From: Umezawaea sp036375055
GTDB lineage: Bacteria > Actinomycetota > Actinomycetes > Mycobacteriales > Pseudonocardiaceae
Assembly (NCBI RefSeq): GCF_036375055.1
Contig: NZ_DASUSQ010000172.1
Span: forward strand, 57,704-121,703
Direction of reading: 5' to 3'
DNA: 64,000 nucleotides
The position numbers were made by a program, and so were the translations under genes. Within the stretch, counting starts at the first letter, position 1, and each line of letters starts with the position of its first letter. The notes under the pieces are model-generated. The model ran no database searches, was not told the origin of the DNA, and was given only the letters and a program-made list of their open reading frames with translations. Shown piece after piece: positions 1 to 8,837 of the stretch.

Positions 1-113
1 GGCGGTGGGGCCGGTCGAGGCGTCCGGCGGGGTCCGCGAACAGGGAGGAACCGCTGGTCGAGCTGCCCCGGTGTTGATGTCCGGAACGGACCGACCGGAC
101 GCCGTTCGTGAAT

Positions 114-154
114 GCGGAACGCCCGGCCGCGGCGCGAGCGGCCGGGCGTTCCGC
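114..154. terminator. Hairpin terminator after the chitinase
   Basis: A perfect 17-bp stem (114-130 with 138-154) with a 7-nt loop lies 10 bases beyond the chitinase stop codon. There is no clear U tract, as is common for actinomycete terminators. Confidence 0.75.
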
Positions 155-163
155 GGGATCGGA

Positions 164-1558
164 TCAGGCGGGGAGCCGCCACACCTGGTTCGCGCCGCCG
201 AAGCAGTCCCAGATCTGGAGCCGGGCGCCGTCCGCCGAGCTGTTGCCCGTCACGTCGAGGCAGCGGCCCGACGCGGGGTTGCGCAGGGTGCCGTTCGACT
301 GGGCCTGCCAGCTCTGCGACCCGGTGCCGTTGCAGTCCCACAGCTGGATCGGCGTGCCGTTGGCGGTGCCCGCGCTCGTCACGTCGAGGCACTTGCCCAG
401 TGCGCGGATCGTGGTGTCCGTGCCGACCGTCCAGCTCTGCGCGGTGCTGCCGTTGCAGGTGTAGAGCTGGACCGCGGTGCCGTTCGCGCTGTTCGCCGCC
501 GCCACGTCGACGCACTTGGACGCGATGCCGGTGATGGGGCCGGTCTTGCCGCCGACGGGCGGGGTGGTGCCGCCGGTGACCGTGTCGTAGATGGCGCTGA
601 CCAGCGAGGTGGAGCCGGTCGTGTCCTGGGACAGCTCCCAGTTCATGATGCCGCCCGCGTTGGCCATGGCCCACTGGGTCTTGCGCTTGATCGTCGGGAT
701 GCCGTTGTAGCACTGCTGCACGCCGCTGATGGTGGTGCAGTCGCGGTTGGCGTTGGCCGGGTCGCGCGACACCAGGTCGGCGTAGGTGAGGTAGGTCGGC
801 CTGCTGTAGAACGGGACGCCGAGCACCGCCTTGTTGGCGGGCAGGCCGCGGTTCTTCCAGAAGTTGACCGACGCGATCGACCAGTCGTAGTTGGCGTGGG
901 GGCTGCCGCCGTCGTACGCCATGATGTTGAGCCAGTCGACGGCGCTGAAGACCGCGGGCTGGACGCCGTTCGCGGTGCCGCCCTCCGACACCACCGCCGC
1001 GGTGAGCAGCTTGCCCTGCGCGTGCAGCGCGCTGCTGAGCTGCTGCATCAGCGCGGTGTAGTTGTTGCCCGACTGGCCGGGGTCCGGGTACTCCCAGTCG
1101 ATGTCGACGCCGTCCAGGTTGTACTGGTTGATGGCGCCCATGACCGCGTTGACGAACGTCGTGCGGCTGCCCGCGTTGCCCGCCAGCGCCTCGAAGGCCG
1201 AGTCGTTGCCGTCGTTCCAGCCGCCGATCGCGAGCGAGACCTTCACGCCGTTGGCGTGGCCCTGGCTCACCAGCGACTGGAGCTTGCCGGGGTCGGGGAT
1301 GGCCTGGAGCGAGCCGTTGGAGTTCGGCAGGGCGAACGAGTAGTTGATGTGCGTCAGCTTGGAGTACTGGATGGCGTTGACGTTGCCCGACCAGGACGGC
1401 ATGTAGCCGACGCTGCGGAAGCCGTTCGGCAGGACCGTGGCCTCGGCGGCCGTGCTGCCGACGACCGCGACCGTGATGCCGGTCGCGAGGGTGGCCAGTG
1501 CGACGCCGACGGCGCCGAGGCGCTTCCGGAGACGGCTCCTGGACGTGGATGACTGCAT
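164..1558 (-). CDS. Secreted GH18 chitinase with C-terminal ricin-type lectin domain
   Basis: A 464-residue exported endo-acting chitinase that hydrolyses beta-1,4-GlcNAc chains by the substrate-assisted GH18 mechanism. A signal peptide fills residues 1-40 (basic start, hydrophobic core, AEA near the end). The GH18 barrel spans about 46-330 and carries the full DxxDxDxE motif, LDGVDIDWEYP, with the acid Glu at about 156. Residues about 335-464 form a ricin-B/CBM13 beta-trefoil with repeated QLW/QSW units, a carbohydrate-binding module. The start is ATG with only a weak ribosome site. A DasR-like palindrome lies about 310 bp upstream and a strong terminator follows the stop. It is transcribed alone. 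Confidence 0.95.
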   Translation of the reverse strand: MQSSTSRSRLRKRLGAVGVALATLATGITVAVVGSTAAEATVLPNGFRSVGYMPSWSGNVNAIQYSKLTHINYSFALPNSNGSLQAIPDPGKLQSLVSQGHANGVKVSLAIGGWNDGNDSAFEALAGNAGSRTTFVNAVMGAINQYNLDGVDIDWEYPDPGQSGNNYTALMQQLSSALHAQGKLLTAAVVSEGGTANGVQPAVFSAVDWLNIMAYDGGSPHANYDWSIASVNFWKNRGLPANKAVLGVPFYSRPTYLTYADLVSRDPANANRDCTTISGVQQCYNGIPTIKRKTQWAMANAGGIMNWELSQDTTGSTSLVSAIYDTVTGGTTPPVGGKTGPITGIASKCVDVAAANSANGTAVQLYTCNGSTAQSWTVGTDTTIRALGKCLDVTSAGTANGTPIQLWDCNGTGSQSWQAQSNGTLRNPASGRCLDVTGNSSADGARLQIWDCFGGANQVWRLPA

Positions 1559-2058
1559 GGACGGCTCGCTTTCAGGATAGGAGCCCCGCGCGACGCGGTG
1601 GGTTCGCGAAGCGCGGTTCGGGTGGGGCGGGGGTCGTGCGGGGCGCGGCAGGGTGGCTGCGTCGCACGGGGTCGGCGAGCGCCGGTCCGCGCGGTCGTGC
1701 CGCGGAACCGGTCGGGTGGTGCTGAGTCGGCGAACCCCTCAGGAGGGCGGGGGGACCCACGAGCCAGCGAACGCGAGTGCTCGTGTCCTCATCGACACTT
1801 CCCTTCGCTCGGGCGGCGGCTGCGGGCGACGTTACTGCATGTCTTTAATCAAGTCACGATGTAAGGGATGACTTGTCTAGACCTTCTTGGGGCCGGGTGC
1901 GGCTGCCCGGTTCGGGCGGCGGGCCGCCGGAAGCCTGGGCACGGCGGCTCGCGGTAAGGGCTTGCCTGGTGGTGCGGTGGGGAAGCGGGTCGGGTTCGGT
2001 TGGTTTCGGGGCGCGCGGGTCTGCGCGGTGCGGAAGCGGGCCGGGGTTCAGGGCCCGG
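1559..2058. other. Intergenic region between chitinase and mycosin genes
   Basis: About 500 bases without a convincing gene. The half near 1830-1885 is relatively AT-rich and holds the DasR-like site and probable chitinase promoter. The 1890-2058 part is GC-rich and shows no clear signal or repeat. Short open frames here lack ribosome sites and recognisable products. Confidence 0.6.
1871..1884. promoter_or_regulatory. Candidate DasR-responsive element upstream of the chitinase
   Basis: The sequence ACTTGTCTAGACCT matches the Streptomyces dre consensus A(C/T)TGGTCTAGACCA closely around the core GTCTAGACC. Read on the minus strand it overlaps TAGACA, a possible -35 box, 313 bp before the chitinase start. 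In streptomycetes DasR represses chitinase genes until glucosamine-6-phosphate accumulates. No dasR gene is in the window, so the link is by motif only. Confidence 0.55.
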
Positions 2059-3456
2059 TCAGCCTCGGGGCGAGCGGGGTCGGCGGGTCGTGCGCACGAC
2101 GAACAGGGCCAGCAGCAGCAGACCCGCGGCCGTGCCGCTCCCGGCCAGCGCGACCACCAGCGGGGTCCGGTCCGGGGCCTCGCGGCTGCCGAGGTCGGTC
2201 ACCAGCGGCGGCAGTTCGGGGAGCTGGGCGCCCGGTCGTTCCAGCGGCAGCTCGGCCGTGAGCGCCGCGATCGGGTCGACCACGCCCGCGCCGACCTTGC
2301 GGTCGCGGCCGTCCTGGTTGCCGGGGTGCTGCGCGGTGGACGTGAGGCGCCGCACCACCTGGCGCGCGGTCAGCTCGGGGTGGCGTTCCCGCACCAGCGC
2401 GGCGACGCCCGCGACGTAGGGCGCGGCGAAGCTGGTGCCCTGGATGGCCCCCTCCTTGCCGTCCTCGGCGATGGAGACGTCGGTGAGGCCCTCGCCCTGC
2501 GCGTCCACGGTCGTGATCTCCTCGCCGGGCGCGGCGATGCTCACCCACGGGCCCCACACGCTGAACGTCGACGGCCTGCCCTGGCGGTCCACCGACGCCA
2601 CGGACAGCACGTCGTCGCGGTACCACGGCGGGGACGCGACGACCTGGACGTCCTCGGCGTCGGGGTTGTCGTTCTGCGCGGCGCACCCCTTGCCCTCGGG
2701 GCCCAGGTTGCCCGCCGCGGCGACGACCACGACGTCCTTGGTGTTGACGGCCCAGTCGATCGCGGCCTGCACCGCGCGTTCGCCGGGGCCGGGGCTCTTC
2801 GGCCTGGTGCACGAGGTGAGCGAGATGTTGATGACGTCGGCGCCGCGGTCGACGGCGTGCACGATGGACTGGGCCAGCGTGAGGACCCCGCCGGGGGTCG
2901 TGCGGCCGTCGGGGCCGGGGTTCTCGGCCTCGTAGAAGCCGCTCGTCTGGCGGATGGACAGGATCGTGGCGTCCGGTGCGGCGCCGACGAACCCGGTCCG
3001 CGGGTCGCGGCTCGCCGCCGCGACGCCCGCCACCTCGGTGCCGTGGCCGTCGCAGTCGACGAGGCCCCGGTCGGAGGTCACGACGAAGTCGCCACCCGCC
3101 TCCACGCGGTCGCCGAGCCGCGCGTGCGGGCGGACGCCGGTGTCGATGATCGCGATCTTCACGCCCTTGCCGGTGGCGAACCGGTGCGCGTCGTCGAGGC
3201 GCAGCACGAGCTGGGCGTGCGGCTTGGCCGTGAGCGTCTGGTCCTCGGCGGCGGAAGCCTTGCAGGGCTTGGACTGCGCGTAGGTGAGGTCGGCCCTCGG
3301 CGTCACGGACACCGGCAGCAGGTCGCGGTCCACCGGCGGCGGCACGGCGTTCGTCGGCGCCGACTCGGCCACCGTGAGCGCGGGTGGGGCGGCGACGAGC
3401 AGGAGCGCGGCGGCGGCCGTCGCGGCGACCCTGCTCGTGGTGCGGGCAACGCGCAT
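2059..3456 (-). CDS. Membrane-anchored subtilisin-family protease, mycosin type
   Basis: A 465-residue S8 serine protease like the mycosins (MycP) of type VII secretion. A signal peptide covers residues 1-31. The catalytic triad is visible as D105 (IIDTGVRPH), H138 (DCDGHGTEVAG) and S342 (QGTSFAAPYVAG), with the oxyanion Asn at about 250. A hydrophobic helix at about 433-455 followed by RTTRRPRSPRG anchors the C-terminus, giving an extracytoplasmic protease domain. ATG start with GAGGA nine bases upstream. No ESX genes (EccB-E, WXG100) are nearby, so it is an orphan here; a general cell-surface protease is also possible. Confidence 0.9.
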   Translation of the reverse strand: MRVARTTSRVAATAAAALLLVAAPPALTVAESAPTNAVPPPVDRDLLPVSVTPRADLTYAQSKPCKASAAEDQTLTAKPHAQLVLRLDDAHRFATGKGVKIAIIDTGVRPHARLGDRVEAGGDFVVTSDRGLVDCDGHGTEVAGVAAASRDPRTGFVGAAPDATILSIRQTSGFYEAENPGPDGRTTPGGVLTLAQSIVHAVDRGADVINISLTSCTRPKSPGPGERAVQAAIDWAVNTKDVVVVAAAGNLGPEGKGCAAQNDNPDAEDVQVVASPPWYRDDVLSVASVDRQGRPSTFSVWGPWVSIAAPGEEITTVDAQGEGLTDVSIAEDGKEGAIQGTSFAAPYVAGVAALVRERHPELTARQVVRRLTSTAQHPGNQDGRDRKVGAGVVDPIAALTAELPLERPGAQLPELPPLVTDLGSREAPDRTPLVVALAGSGTAAGLLLLALFVVRTTRRPRSPRG

Positions 3457-3604
3457 GGTCGGCGTCCTCGGTGGTCGGTGGCGCGGGACAAGATCGCGCG
3501 AACCACTGTAGGGACGAGCGCAAGCCCGGCGGAGCGGTTCGGGGGAGGTCGCTCCCCGGACCGGGGGAACCGCTCGGCGCGCGGATCCCCCGGTCCCGGT
3601 GCGG

Positions 3605-4720
3605 CTACGGCATGTACACGCCGAAGTCGCGGTTCGCCGTGCGGAAGTCCTGGAACCCGATGCGGGCTCCCGCCGTGCGCGTCACCGTGCCCTTCGCGAT
3701 CACGCCGCCCGCGGACGACGGGCCGTAGACCGGGCCGCCGCTGTCACCGGGCCGCGCGGCGGGCTGGCCGTTGAGCTGCTCGCCCTCCACCAGGTCCTCG
3801 CGGTCGGAGTAGAAGAACAGGACCTTGATGTTGCACACGGCGCCGCCGGTCGCCCCGGCGCTCGTGACACCGGACTGGCACAGGATCTCGTTGGTGTAGA
3901 CGTCACCCCAGCCGCGCACGGCCTCGACCGAGTTGCTGTCGCCGCCGCCCACGTACAGCTGGCTCGTCACGTTGCCGGTGGGGATCAGCATGATGTCGTG
4001 GTCGGAGTGCTCGACGCTCACGGTGCCGATGTACTCGCCCGTCGGGTCGGTCACCCGCTGGCCGGGGTTGCCGCAGTGCGCCGCGGTGAGCAGGAACCGG
4101 TCGTTGTTGCCGTTGCGGACCGCGAAACCGGAGGTGCAGGCGGCGTTGCCGAGCACGATGGTCGCGCCGCCCTTCCACGGCGGGCCGTCGTTGCGCCGCG
4201 ACACCGGCCGCAGCGGCTCCTCGCGGACCACGGACACCGGAACGCCCGGGTCGAGCGCGGAGGTGAACGCCCCCGCGTCGCTCCACGGGTAGGTGCCGAG
4301 CACCAGTCCGCTGCCGTCGGCGGGGATCTTGACCGCGTGCACCGGCGACCCGGGCCCCCGGCTCGCCTCGACGGTCTTCGCCGCCTCCCGCAGCTCGGCG
4401 TTGGTGTGCGCGGCGGGGGAGACGCGCACCGGCGCCACCTCGGACGCCCGCTTCACCACCGCGGCCACGGAGTCGGGCACGTCGCCCTTCCACCACAGCT
4501 CGACGTGCGAGTCCTCCAGCACGAGGCCCGCGAAGCCGGTGACGTCCTCGGCCTCCGCCTTGACGATGTCCGCCGCCGCGATCAGCGGTTGCTGCGCGAG
4601 CATCCTGGCCTGGACCGGGTCGGGTGCCGGGGCCGGCTGCGCCGACACCGGGGAGCTGATGAGTGCCGCGGACAGCGCTGCCACCGCGGTGACCGCCCAC
4701 CGGACTGTTGTTGCCTTCAC
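3605..4720 (-). CDS. Secreted S1-family (chymotrypsin-like) serine protease
   Basis: A 371-residue exported protease made as a preproenzyme. I choose the GTG at 4720, preceded by GAGGAGA, because it starts directly at the signal peptide (VKATTVRWAVTAVAALSAALISSPVSAQ). An N-terminal pro-region of about 150 residues precedes the protease domain. The triad is visible in LLTAAHCGN (His), DHDIMLIP (Asp) and RPGDSGGPVYG (Ser). The fold resembles alpha-lytic protease and streptogrisin-type enzymes. A DasR-like site sits about 55-66 bp before the start, a normal operator position, suggesting co-regulation with the chitinase. Confidence 0.9.
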   Translation of the reverse strand: MKATTVRWAVTAVAALSAALISSPVSAQPAPAPDPVQARMLAQQPLIAAADIVKAEAEDVTGFAGLVLEDSHVELWWKGDVPDSVAAVVKRASEVAPVRVSPAAHTNAELREAAKTVEASRGPGSPVHAVKIPADGSGLVLGTYPWSDAGAFTSALDPGVPVSVVREEPLRPVSRRNDGPPWKGGATIVLGNAACTSGFAVRNGNNDRFLLTAAHCGNPGQRVTDPTGEYIGTVSVEHSDHDIMLIPTGNVTSQLYVGGGDSNSVEAVRGWGDVYTNEILCQSGVTSAGATGGAVCNIKVLFFYSDREDLVEGEQLNGQPAARPGDSGGPVYGPSSAGGVIAKGTVTRTAGARIGFQDFRTANRDFGVYMP

Positions 4721-4774
4721 GCCAGACTCTCCTCGGCTCGTCCTCCTCGACGTGGCAGCGGAGCACTCAGCGTA

Positions 4775-4786
4775 TGGTCCAGACCT
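4775..4786. promoter_or_regulatory. DasR/chitinase-type operator TGGTCCAGACCT upstream of the S1 protease
   Basis: TGGTCCAGACCT is the 12-bp element known from Streptomyces chitinase promoters and contains the dre core TGGTC-AGACC. It lies 55-66 bp before the protease GTG start, where it would overlap the promoter. Motif evidence only. Confidence 0.6.
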
Positions 4787-4849
4787 GTTACGTGTCATCG
4801 ACACAACCGGACAAGAAGCGACACGACCGGACAGATCGGTGTCGGGCCG

Positions 4850-7168
4850 TCAGGAGATGCCGGTGGTGAACCGCTCCACGACCTCCACCGCGAGGTCGCG
4901 CACCTTCACGTTGCGGTTCTTCGACGTCGCCGCGAGCCGGTCGAACGCGGTGGCGGCGTCGCACCGGTTCAACGCCATCGTGATGCCCACGGCCTGGCTG
5001 ATCGTGTCGCGCGTGTCGAGCGCTCGGCGCAGGGTGCTCACCCGGTGCTCCCCGGCGACGATCAGCGCCTCGCGCAGCTGCGACAGCTCCAGGTGCACGC
5101 GGACGCGCGCGACCAGCTCGACCGGGTCGAACGGCTTCACCACGTAGTCGTCCGCGCCGAGCCGCAATCCCTCCACCGTGGACTCCGAGCCCGCGCGGGC
5201 GGTCAGCAGCACGACCGGGACGCGGGCGAGGTCCGGGTCCGCGCGCAGGTCGGCCAGCAGCGACAGGCCGTCGCGGCCGGGCAGCATCACGTCGCTGAGC
5301 ACCAGGTGGGGCCGCTTGTCGCGGGCCTGCCGGAGGGCGGAGTCCGCGTCGCCGACCGCGTCGACCGACCACTGCTGCCCGGCGAGCAGCCGCACCAGGT
5401 GGTCGCGCATGTCCGCGTTGTCCTCCACCAGCAGGACGCGGCTGCCCGAGTCGTCCGGTGTGGACACCGCGGACGAGTCCCACTGCCGGGCCTCGCCCGC
5501 GAACGCGGCGCCCAGCTCGGCCACCGCGGGGCTGGTGCGCCCGGAACCGGTCTCGGACGGGCGCAGCGGAACCGTGACGGTGAACGTGCTGCCGACCCCC
5601 GGCGCGCTCTCGACGGTGGTGGTGCCGCCCATCGCCGCGGACAGGTCCGCGACCAGCGAGAGCCCGATGCCGGTGCCCTCCCGGCTGCGGCCGGTGATCC
5701 CCTCGACCTGGTGGAACCGCTCGAAGACCCGCTCCTGCTCGCTCACCGGGATGCCGACACCGGTGTCGGTGACGCTCAGGACGAGGTCGGTCCCCGTGGT
5801 GCGCAGCGCCAGCGTGATCGAGCCCTCCGGGGTGAACTTCAGTGCGTTCGACAGCAGGTTCAGCACCACGCGGGCCCACATCTCCTGGTCGAGCGCGACC
5901 ACGCCCACCGGGTCGAGGTCCACCACGAGCCGCAGGCCCGCGTTGTCGGCCACCGAGGTGAACATGCCCGCGCACTCGGCGGTCAGCGCGGCGACGTCGG
6001 TCGGCTCCGGCTGGGCGCGCAGCCTGCCGGACTCCGACCTGGCCACGTCGAGCAGGGCGTCCACCAGCAGCCGCAGCCGCTGCGCGGCGCGGTGGGCCGC
6101 CGCCATCGCCTCCCGCTGGGCCTCGGGCAGCGCGTCGGCGTGGTCGTCCAGCAGGCTCCGCAGCGGCGCCAGCAGCAGCGTCAGGGGCGTGCGGAACTCG
6201 TGGCTGACGTTCTGGAAGAACCGGCTCTTGGCGGCGTCCAGGTCGACCAGCGCCCGCGCCCGGTCGCGCTCGGCCCCGTAGGCCACGGCGTCACCCAGCG
6301 CGGTGCCCACCCGCGCGGCCACCAGGTCGACGAACGTCGCGTAGGCGTGGTCGTACTCGCGGTACCGGCTCAGCCCGAGCACCACGACCCCGAGGACCCC
6401 GCCGACCCCGCGCAGCGGGACGACGGCCACCGCTCCGGTCCGCTCGGCGCTCCCCGTCGCGGCGACCCGCCCGACCACCTCGCCGTCCACGCCGTCGGCG
6501 TCGCCGTAGGACGCCACGAGCACGAGCCCGGCGGCGCCGCCCAGGTGGATCTCGGCGAACGGCAGGTCCTGCGGGCTGCCCGCCAGCACGTCGACCACGG
6601 CCCGGCAGGCGTCCGCCGCCGTGGCGGCGTCGGCGACCGACACGGTGCCGAGCCGCCGCAGCACCTCCAGGCGGCGGTCGCCGAGCACGCGGGCCGTCAC
6701 GTCGGACGTCGCCACGAAGATCCCCGCGACCGAGCCGTCCTCGGCGTGCACCGGGCTGTAGGAGAACGTCCAGTACGTCTCCTCCAGGTAGCCGTGCCTG
6801 CGCATGTACAGCAGGTGGTTCTCCAGGTGCGTGACGCCGCCCGCCAGCGCGGACTCCGCCATCGGCCCCAGTTCCTCCCACACCTCCGGCCAGCACTCCG
6901 CGCCCGGCTGGCCGACGGCCTCGGGGTACTTGCCGCCCAGCACCGGTGTGTAGGCCTCGTTGAAGATCTGGATCATCCGGGGCCCCCACCACAGCAGCAT
7001 CGGGATGCGCGAGGGCAGGACCGTGCGGATCGCCGAGCGCAGCTCCACCGACCAGGTGTCGACGGGGCCGAGGGGGGTGGCCGACCAGTCGAGCGCCCGG
7101 TGTCTCGCGAGGGTGTCGCCCGGCCCGGCGAACAGCCGCCGGGCAGACGAGTCCTGGTGGTCCGTCAC
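4850..7168 (-). CDS. Hybrid PAS-GAF histidine kinase with REC and ANTAR output
   Basis: A 772-residue cytoplasmic sensor-effector. In order: a PAS domain (about 15-150, with WWGPRMIQIFNEAY), a GAF domain (about 160-300), HisKA with FFQNVSHEFRTPLTLL (phospho-acceptor His), HATPase_c (VLNLLSNALKF, DTGVGIP, GTGIGLSL), a receiver domain (VLLVEDNADMRDHL, DVMLPGRDG), and a C-terminal ANTAR domain. ANTAR domains bind paired RNA hairpins and cause antitermination, so phosphorelay would end in RNA rather than DNA binding. The GTG at 7168 has a GGGAG site upstream and trims 30 unlikely residues. It is divergent from the STAS gene at 7445, with which it may share a stress pathway. Confidence 0.88.
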   Translation of the reverse strand: MTDHQDSSARRLFAGPGDTLARHRALDWSATPLGPVDTWSVELRSAIRTVLPSRIPMLLWWGPRMIQIFNEAYTPVLGGKYPEAVGQPGAECWPEVWEELGPMAESALAGGVTHLENHLLYMRRHGYLEETYWTFSYSPVHAEDGSVAGIFVATSDVTARVLGDRRLEVLRRLGTVSVADAATAADACRAVVDVLAGSPQDLPFAEIHLGGAAGLVLVASYGDADGVDGEVVGRVAATGSAERTGAVAVVPLRGVGGVLGVVVLGLSRYREYDHAYATFVDLVAARVGTALGDAVAYGAERDRARALVDLDAAKSRFFQNVSHEFRTPLTLLLAPLRSLLDDHADALPEAQREAMAAAHRAAQRLRLLVDALLDVARSESGRLRAQPEPTDVAALTAECAGMFTSVADNAGLRLVVDLDPVGVVALDQEMWARVVLNLLSNALKFTPEGSITLALRTTGTDLVLSVTDTGVGIPVSEQERVFERFHQVEGITGRSREGTGIGLSLVADLSAAMGGTTTVESAPGVGSTFTVTVPLRPSETGSGRTSPAVAELGAAFAGEARQWDSSAVSTPDDSGSRVLLVEDNADMRDHLVRLLAGQQWSVDAVGDADSALRQARDKRPHLVLSDVMLPGRDGLSLLADLRADPDLARVPVVLLTARAGSESTVEGLRLGADDYVVKPFDPVELVARVRVHLELSQLREALIVAGEHRVSTLRRALDTRDTISQAVGITMALNRCDAATAFDRLAATSKNRNVKVRDLAVEVVERFTTGIS

Positions 7169-7357
7169 TGTTCGACGACTCCCGTGGCGACGGCGACACG
7201 ATCCACGCGGGATGCGCGTCGCGGTGGGCGACTGCGGTCCGCGCGGCTGGTGTCTCAACCGGCGACGCTCATCGTAACCGCCGGACCGGGACGCGCCGAA
7301 CGGGTGGGGAACGCTCCCGGGTTGCCGTCCCCTTCAGATCCTCGTATCGTTATCGAG

Positions 7358-7373
7358 GCGAACCATCGTTCGC
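7358..7373. promoter_or_regulatory. Inverted repeat between hybrid kinase and STAS gene
   Basis: GCGAAC-CATC-GTTCGC is a perfect 6-bp inverted repeat in the divergent intergenic region. A looser repeat, CCTCG-N9-CGAGG, lies just before it at 7340-7358. They could be operators for either gene; the regulator is unknown. Confidence 0.35.
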
Positions 7374-7444
7374 GCGTTCGAGATTGGTTCGGGTTCAACA
7401 GCTAGCTCGGCTGGTCTCTCTCTGCTTCGTGGAGAGGACTTCCC

Positions 7445-7849
7445 ATGCCCAAGCAGGCCTCGCCGACCACTCCCACCTCCACCGCGCTCCTGCCCGACGA
7501 CGTGTCGGTGCTCGCGCTCACCGGTGAGATCGACGCCACCACCGCGCAGACCACCAGGGCCAAGGCGCTCGCGGCGGTCGACGCCAAGCCCGCCGCCCTG
7601 GTGCTCGACCTGTCCGGTGTCGAGTTCTTCGGGTCCAACGGCATCGCCATCGTCCTGGAGGCCGCCCAGCGCGCCGAGCTGCGCGGCATCCGGTTCGTCG
7701 TCGTGGCCCACCGGCACGTCGTGCTGCGCCCGCTCCAGGTGACCGGTGTGGACGCGCGGCTGACCATCCGGCCGAGCCTCACCGCCGCGCTGGACGACCT
7801 CCACCGCCCCACGACCGGCATCCCGGTGGCCAGATCCGGCCAGGCGTGA
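7445..7849 (+). CDS. STAS-domain anti-sigma factor antagonist
   Basis: A 134-residue single STAS domain (about 18-115) of the SpoIIAA/RsbV type. The phosphorylatable serine is seen in LSGVEFFGSNGIAIVLEA. In such pathways the dephosphorylated form binds an anti-sigma kinase and frees an alternative sigma factor. ATG start with GGAGAGGAC upstream. It is followed by the GAF-ANTAR gene in the same direction and is divergent from the hybrid kinase. No cognate anti-sigma kinase or sigma factor is in the window. Confidence 0.88.
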   Translation: MPKQASPTTPTSTALLPDDVSVLALTGEIDATTAQTTRAKALAAVDAKPAALVLDLSGVEFFGSNGIAIVLEAAQRAELRGIRFVVVAHRHVVLRPLQVTGVDARLTIRPSLTAALDDLHRPTTGIPVARSGQA

Positions 7850-8006
7850 CAATCTCCGGAGGCGGGTGACCGCCCCGGTTTCCGACGCGGGTGGTCGCGC
7901 GTTGAACAGACAGCGCCATCGACGCCCCGGTCGGTCGGGCTCGACGCGGTGCTGGTGCGCGCCGGGCCCGACCGGTCTGTGCGATCCGACGAGGAGGGCC
8001 CGGCAG

Positions 8007-8828
8007 ATGGCCGACGAACAGGACTGGGCGGGCGACAAGGACCGCTTCGTCGAGGACGCCCGCCGGGTCGCCGAACAGCACCCGACCCCGGTCGCCGACG
8101 ACTCCCCGTCCAGCAGCCCGCTGGTGGAGCAGTTCACCGCCCTGACCCGGTCGCTGCTGGACGCCGAGACGCTCGGCGAGGTGCTCGACCGGATCCTGGT
8201 GGCGTGCACCAGGGCCATCCCCGCCGTCGACGTGGCCAGCGTGACGATGCGCGACCCCGACGGCACGTTCCACACGCCCACCGAGACCGACTCGATCGGC
8301 TACGAGCTCGACCAGGTGCAGTACGCGACCGGGGAGGGGCCCTGCGTGGACGCCGCCCGGATGCCCGGCCCCGCGCTCGCCTGCAGCGACGACCTGGCCA
8401 ACGACCCGAACTGGCCGAGGTTCGGTCCCGCCGCGGCCGCGCGGGGCATGGGGTCGCTGCTGTCCACGGCCCTGCTGCCCGAGGCCCGGCCGCCGCAGCT
8501 CACGGGAGCGCTGAACCTGTACTCCCGCAAGACCCACGGCTTCCGGCCGGAGGACCGCACCACCGCGCTGCTGCTCGCCACCCACGCCTCGCTGGCCCTG
8601 GCCGCCACGAACGCCCGCACGAACGCCGACCTGGACGTGGCCCAGCTCCGCAAGGCGATCGACACGCGCGACGTGATCGGCCAGGCCAAGGGGATCCTGA
8701 TGCACCGCAGGGGGATCACCGCCGACGAGGCGTTCGACGTGCTGCGCACGACGTCGCAGAGCCTCAACGTGAAGCTGGCCGACCTGGCGTCCACGCTGGC
8801 GAGCAGGCACCACGAGATCGAGCTGTAG
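8007..8828 (+). CDS. GAF and ANTAR domain transcription antitermination regulator
   Basis: A 273-residue protein with a GAF sensory domain (about 40-190) and a C-terminal ANTAR RNA-binding domain (about 205-268, with LRKAIDTRDVIGQAKGILM). This two-domain layout is common in actinobacteria and is thought to act on leader hairpins. The ATG at 8007 is chosen over an upstream in-frame start because GAGGAGGG sits 9 bases before it. Its ANTAR helices resemble those of the hybrid kinase at 4850-7168 (both contain TRD-I-QA-GI), suggesting overlapping RNA targets. Confidence 0.88.
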   Translation: MADEQDWAGDKDRFVEDARRVAEQHPTPVADDSPSSSPLVEQFTALTRSLLDAETLGEVLDRILVACTRAIPAVDVASVTMRDPDGTFHTPTETDSIGYELDQVQYATGEGPCVDAARMPGPALACSDDLANDPNWPRFGPAAAARGMGSLLSTALLPEARPPQLTGALNLYSRKTHGFRPEDRTTALLLATHASLALAATNARTNADLDVAQLRKAIDTRDVIGQAKGILMHRRGITADEAFDVLRTTSQSLNVKLADLASTLASRHHEIEL

Positions 8829-8837
8829 GAACGCCGG

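Noticed and set aside
5..1552. Large plus-strand open frames opposite the chitinase and many other genes
   Set aside because: High-GC antisense shadows with Arg/Ala-rich nonsense composition; the opposite strand has clear domains.
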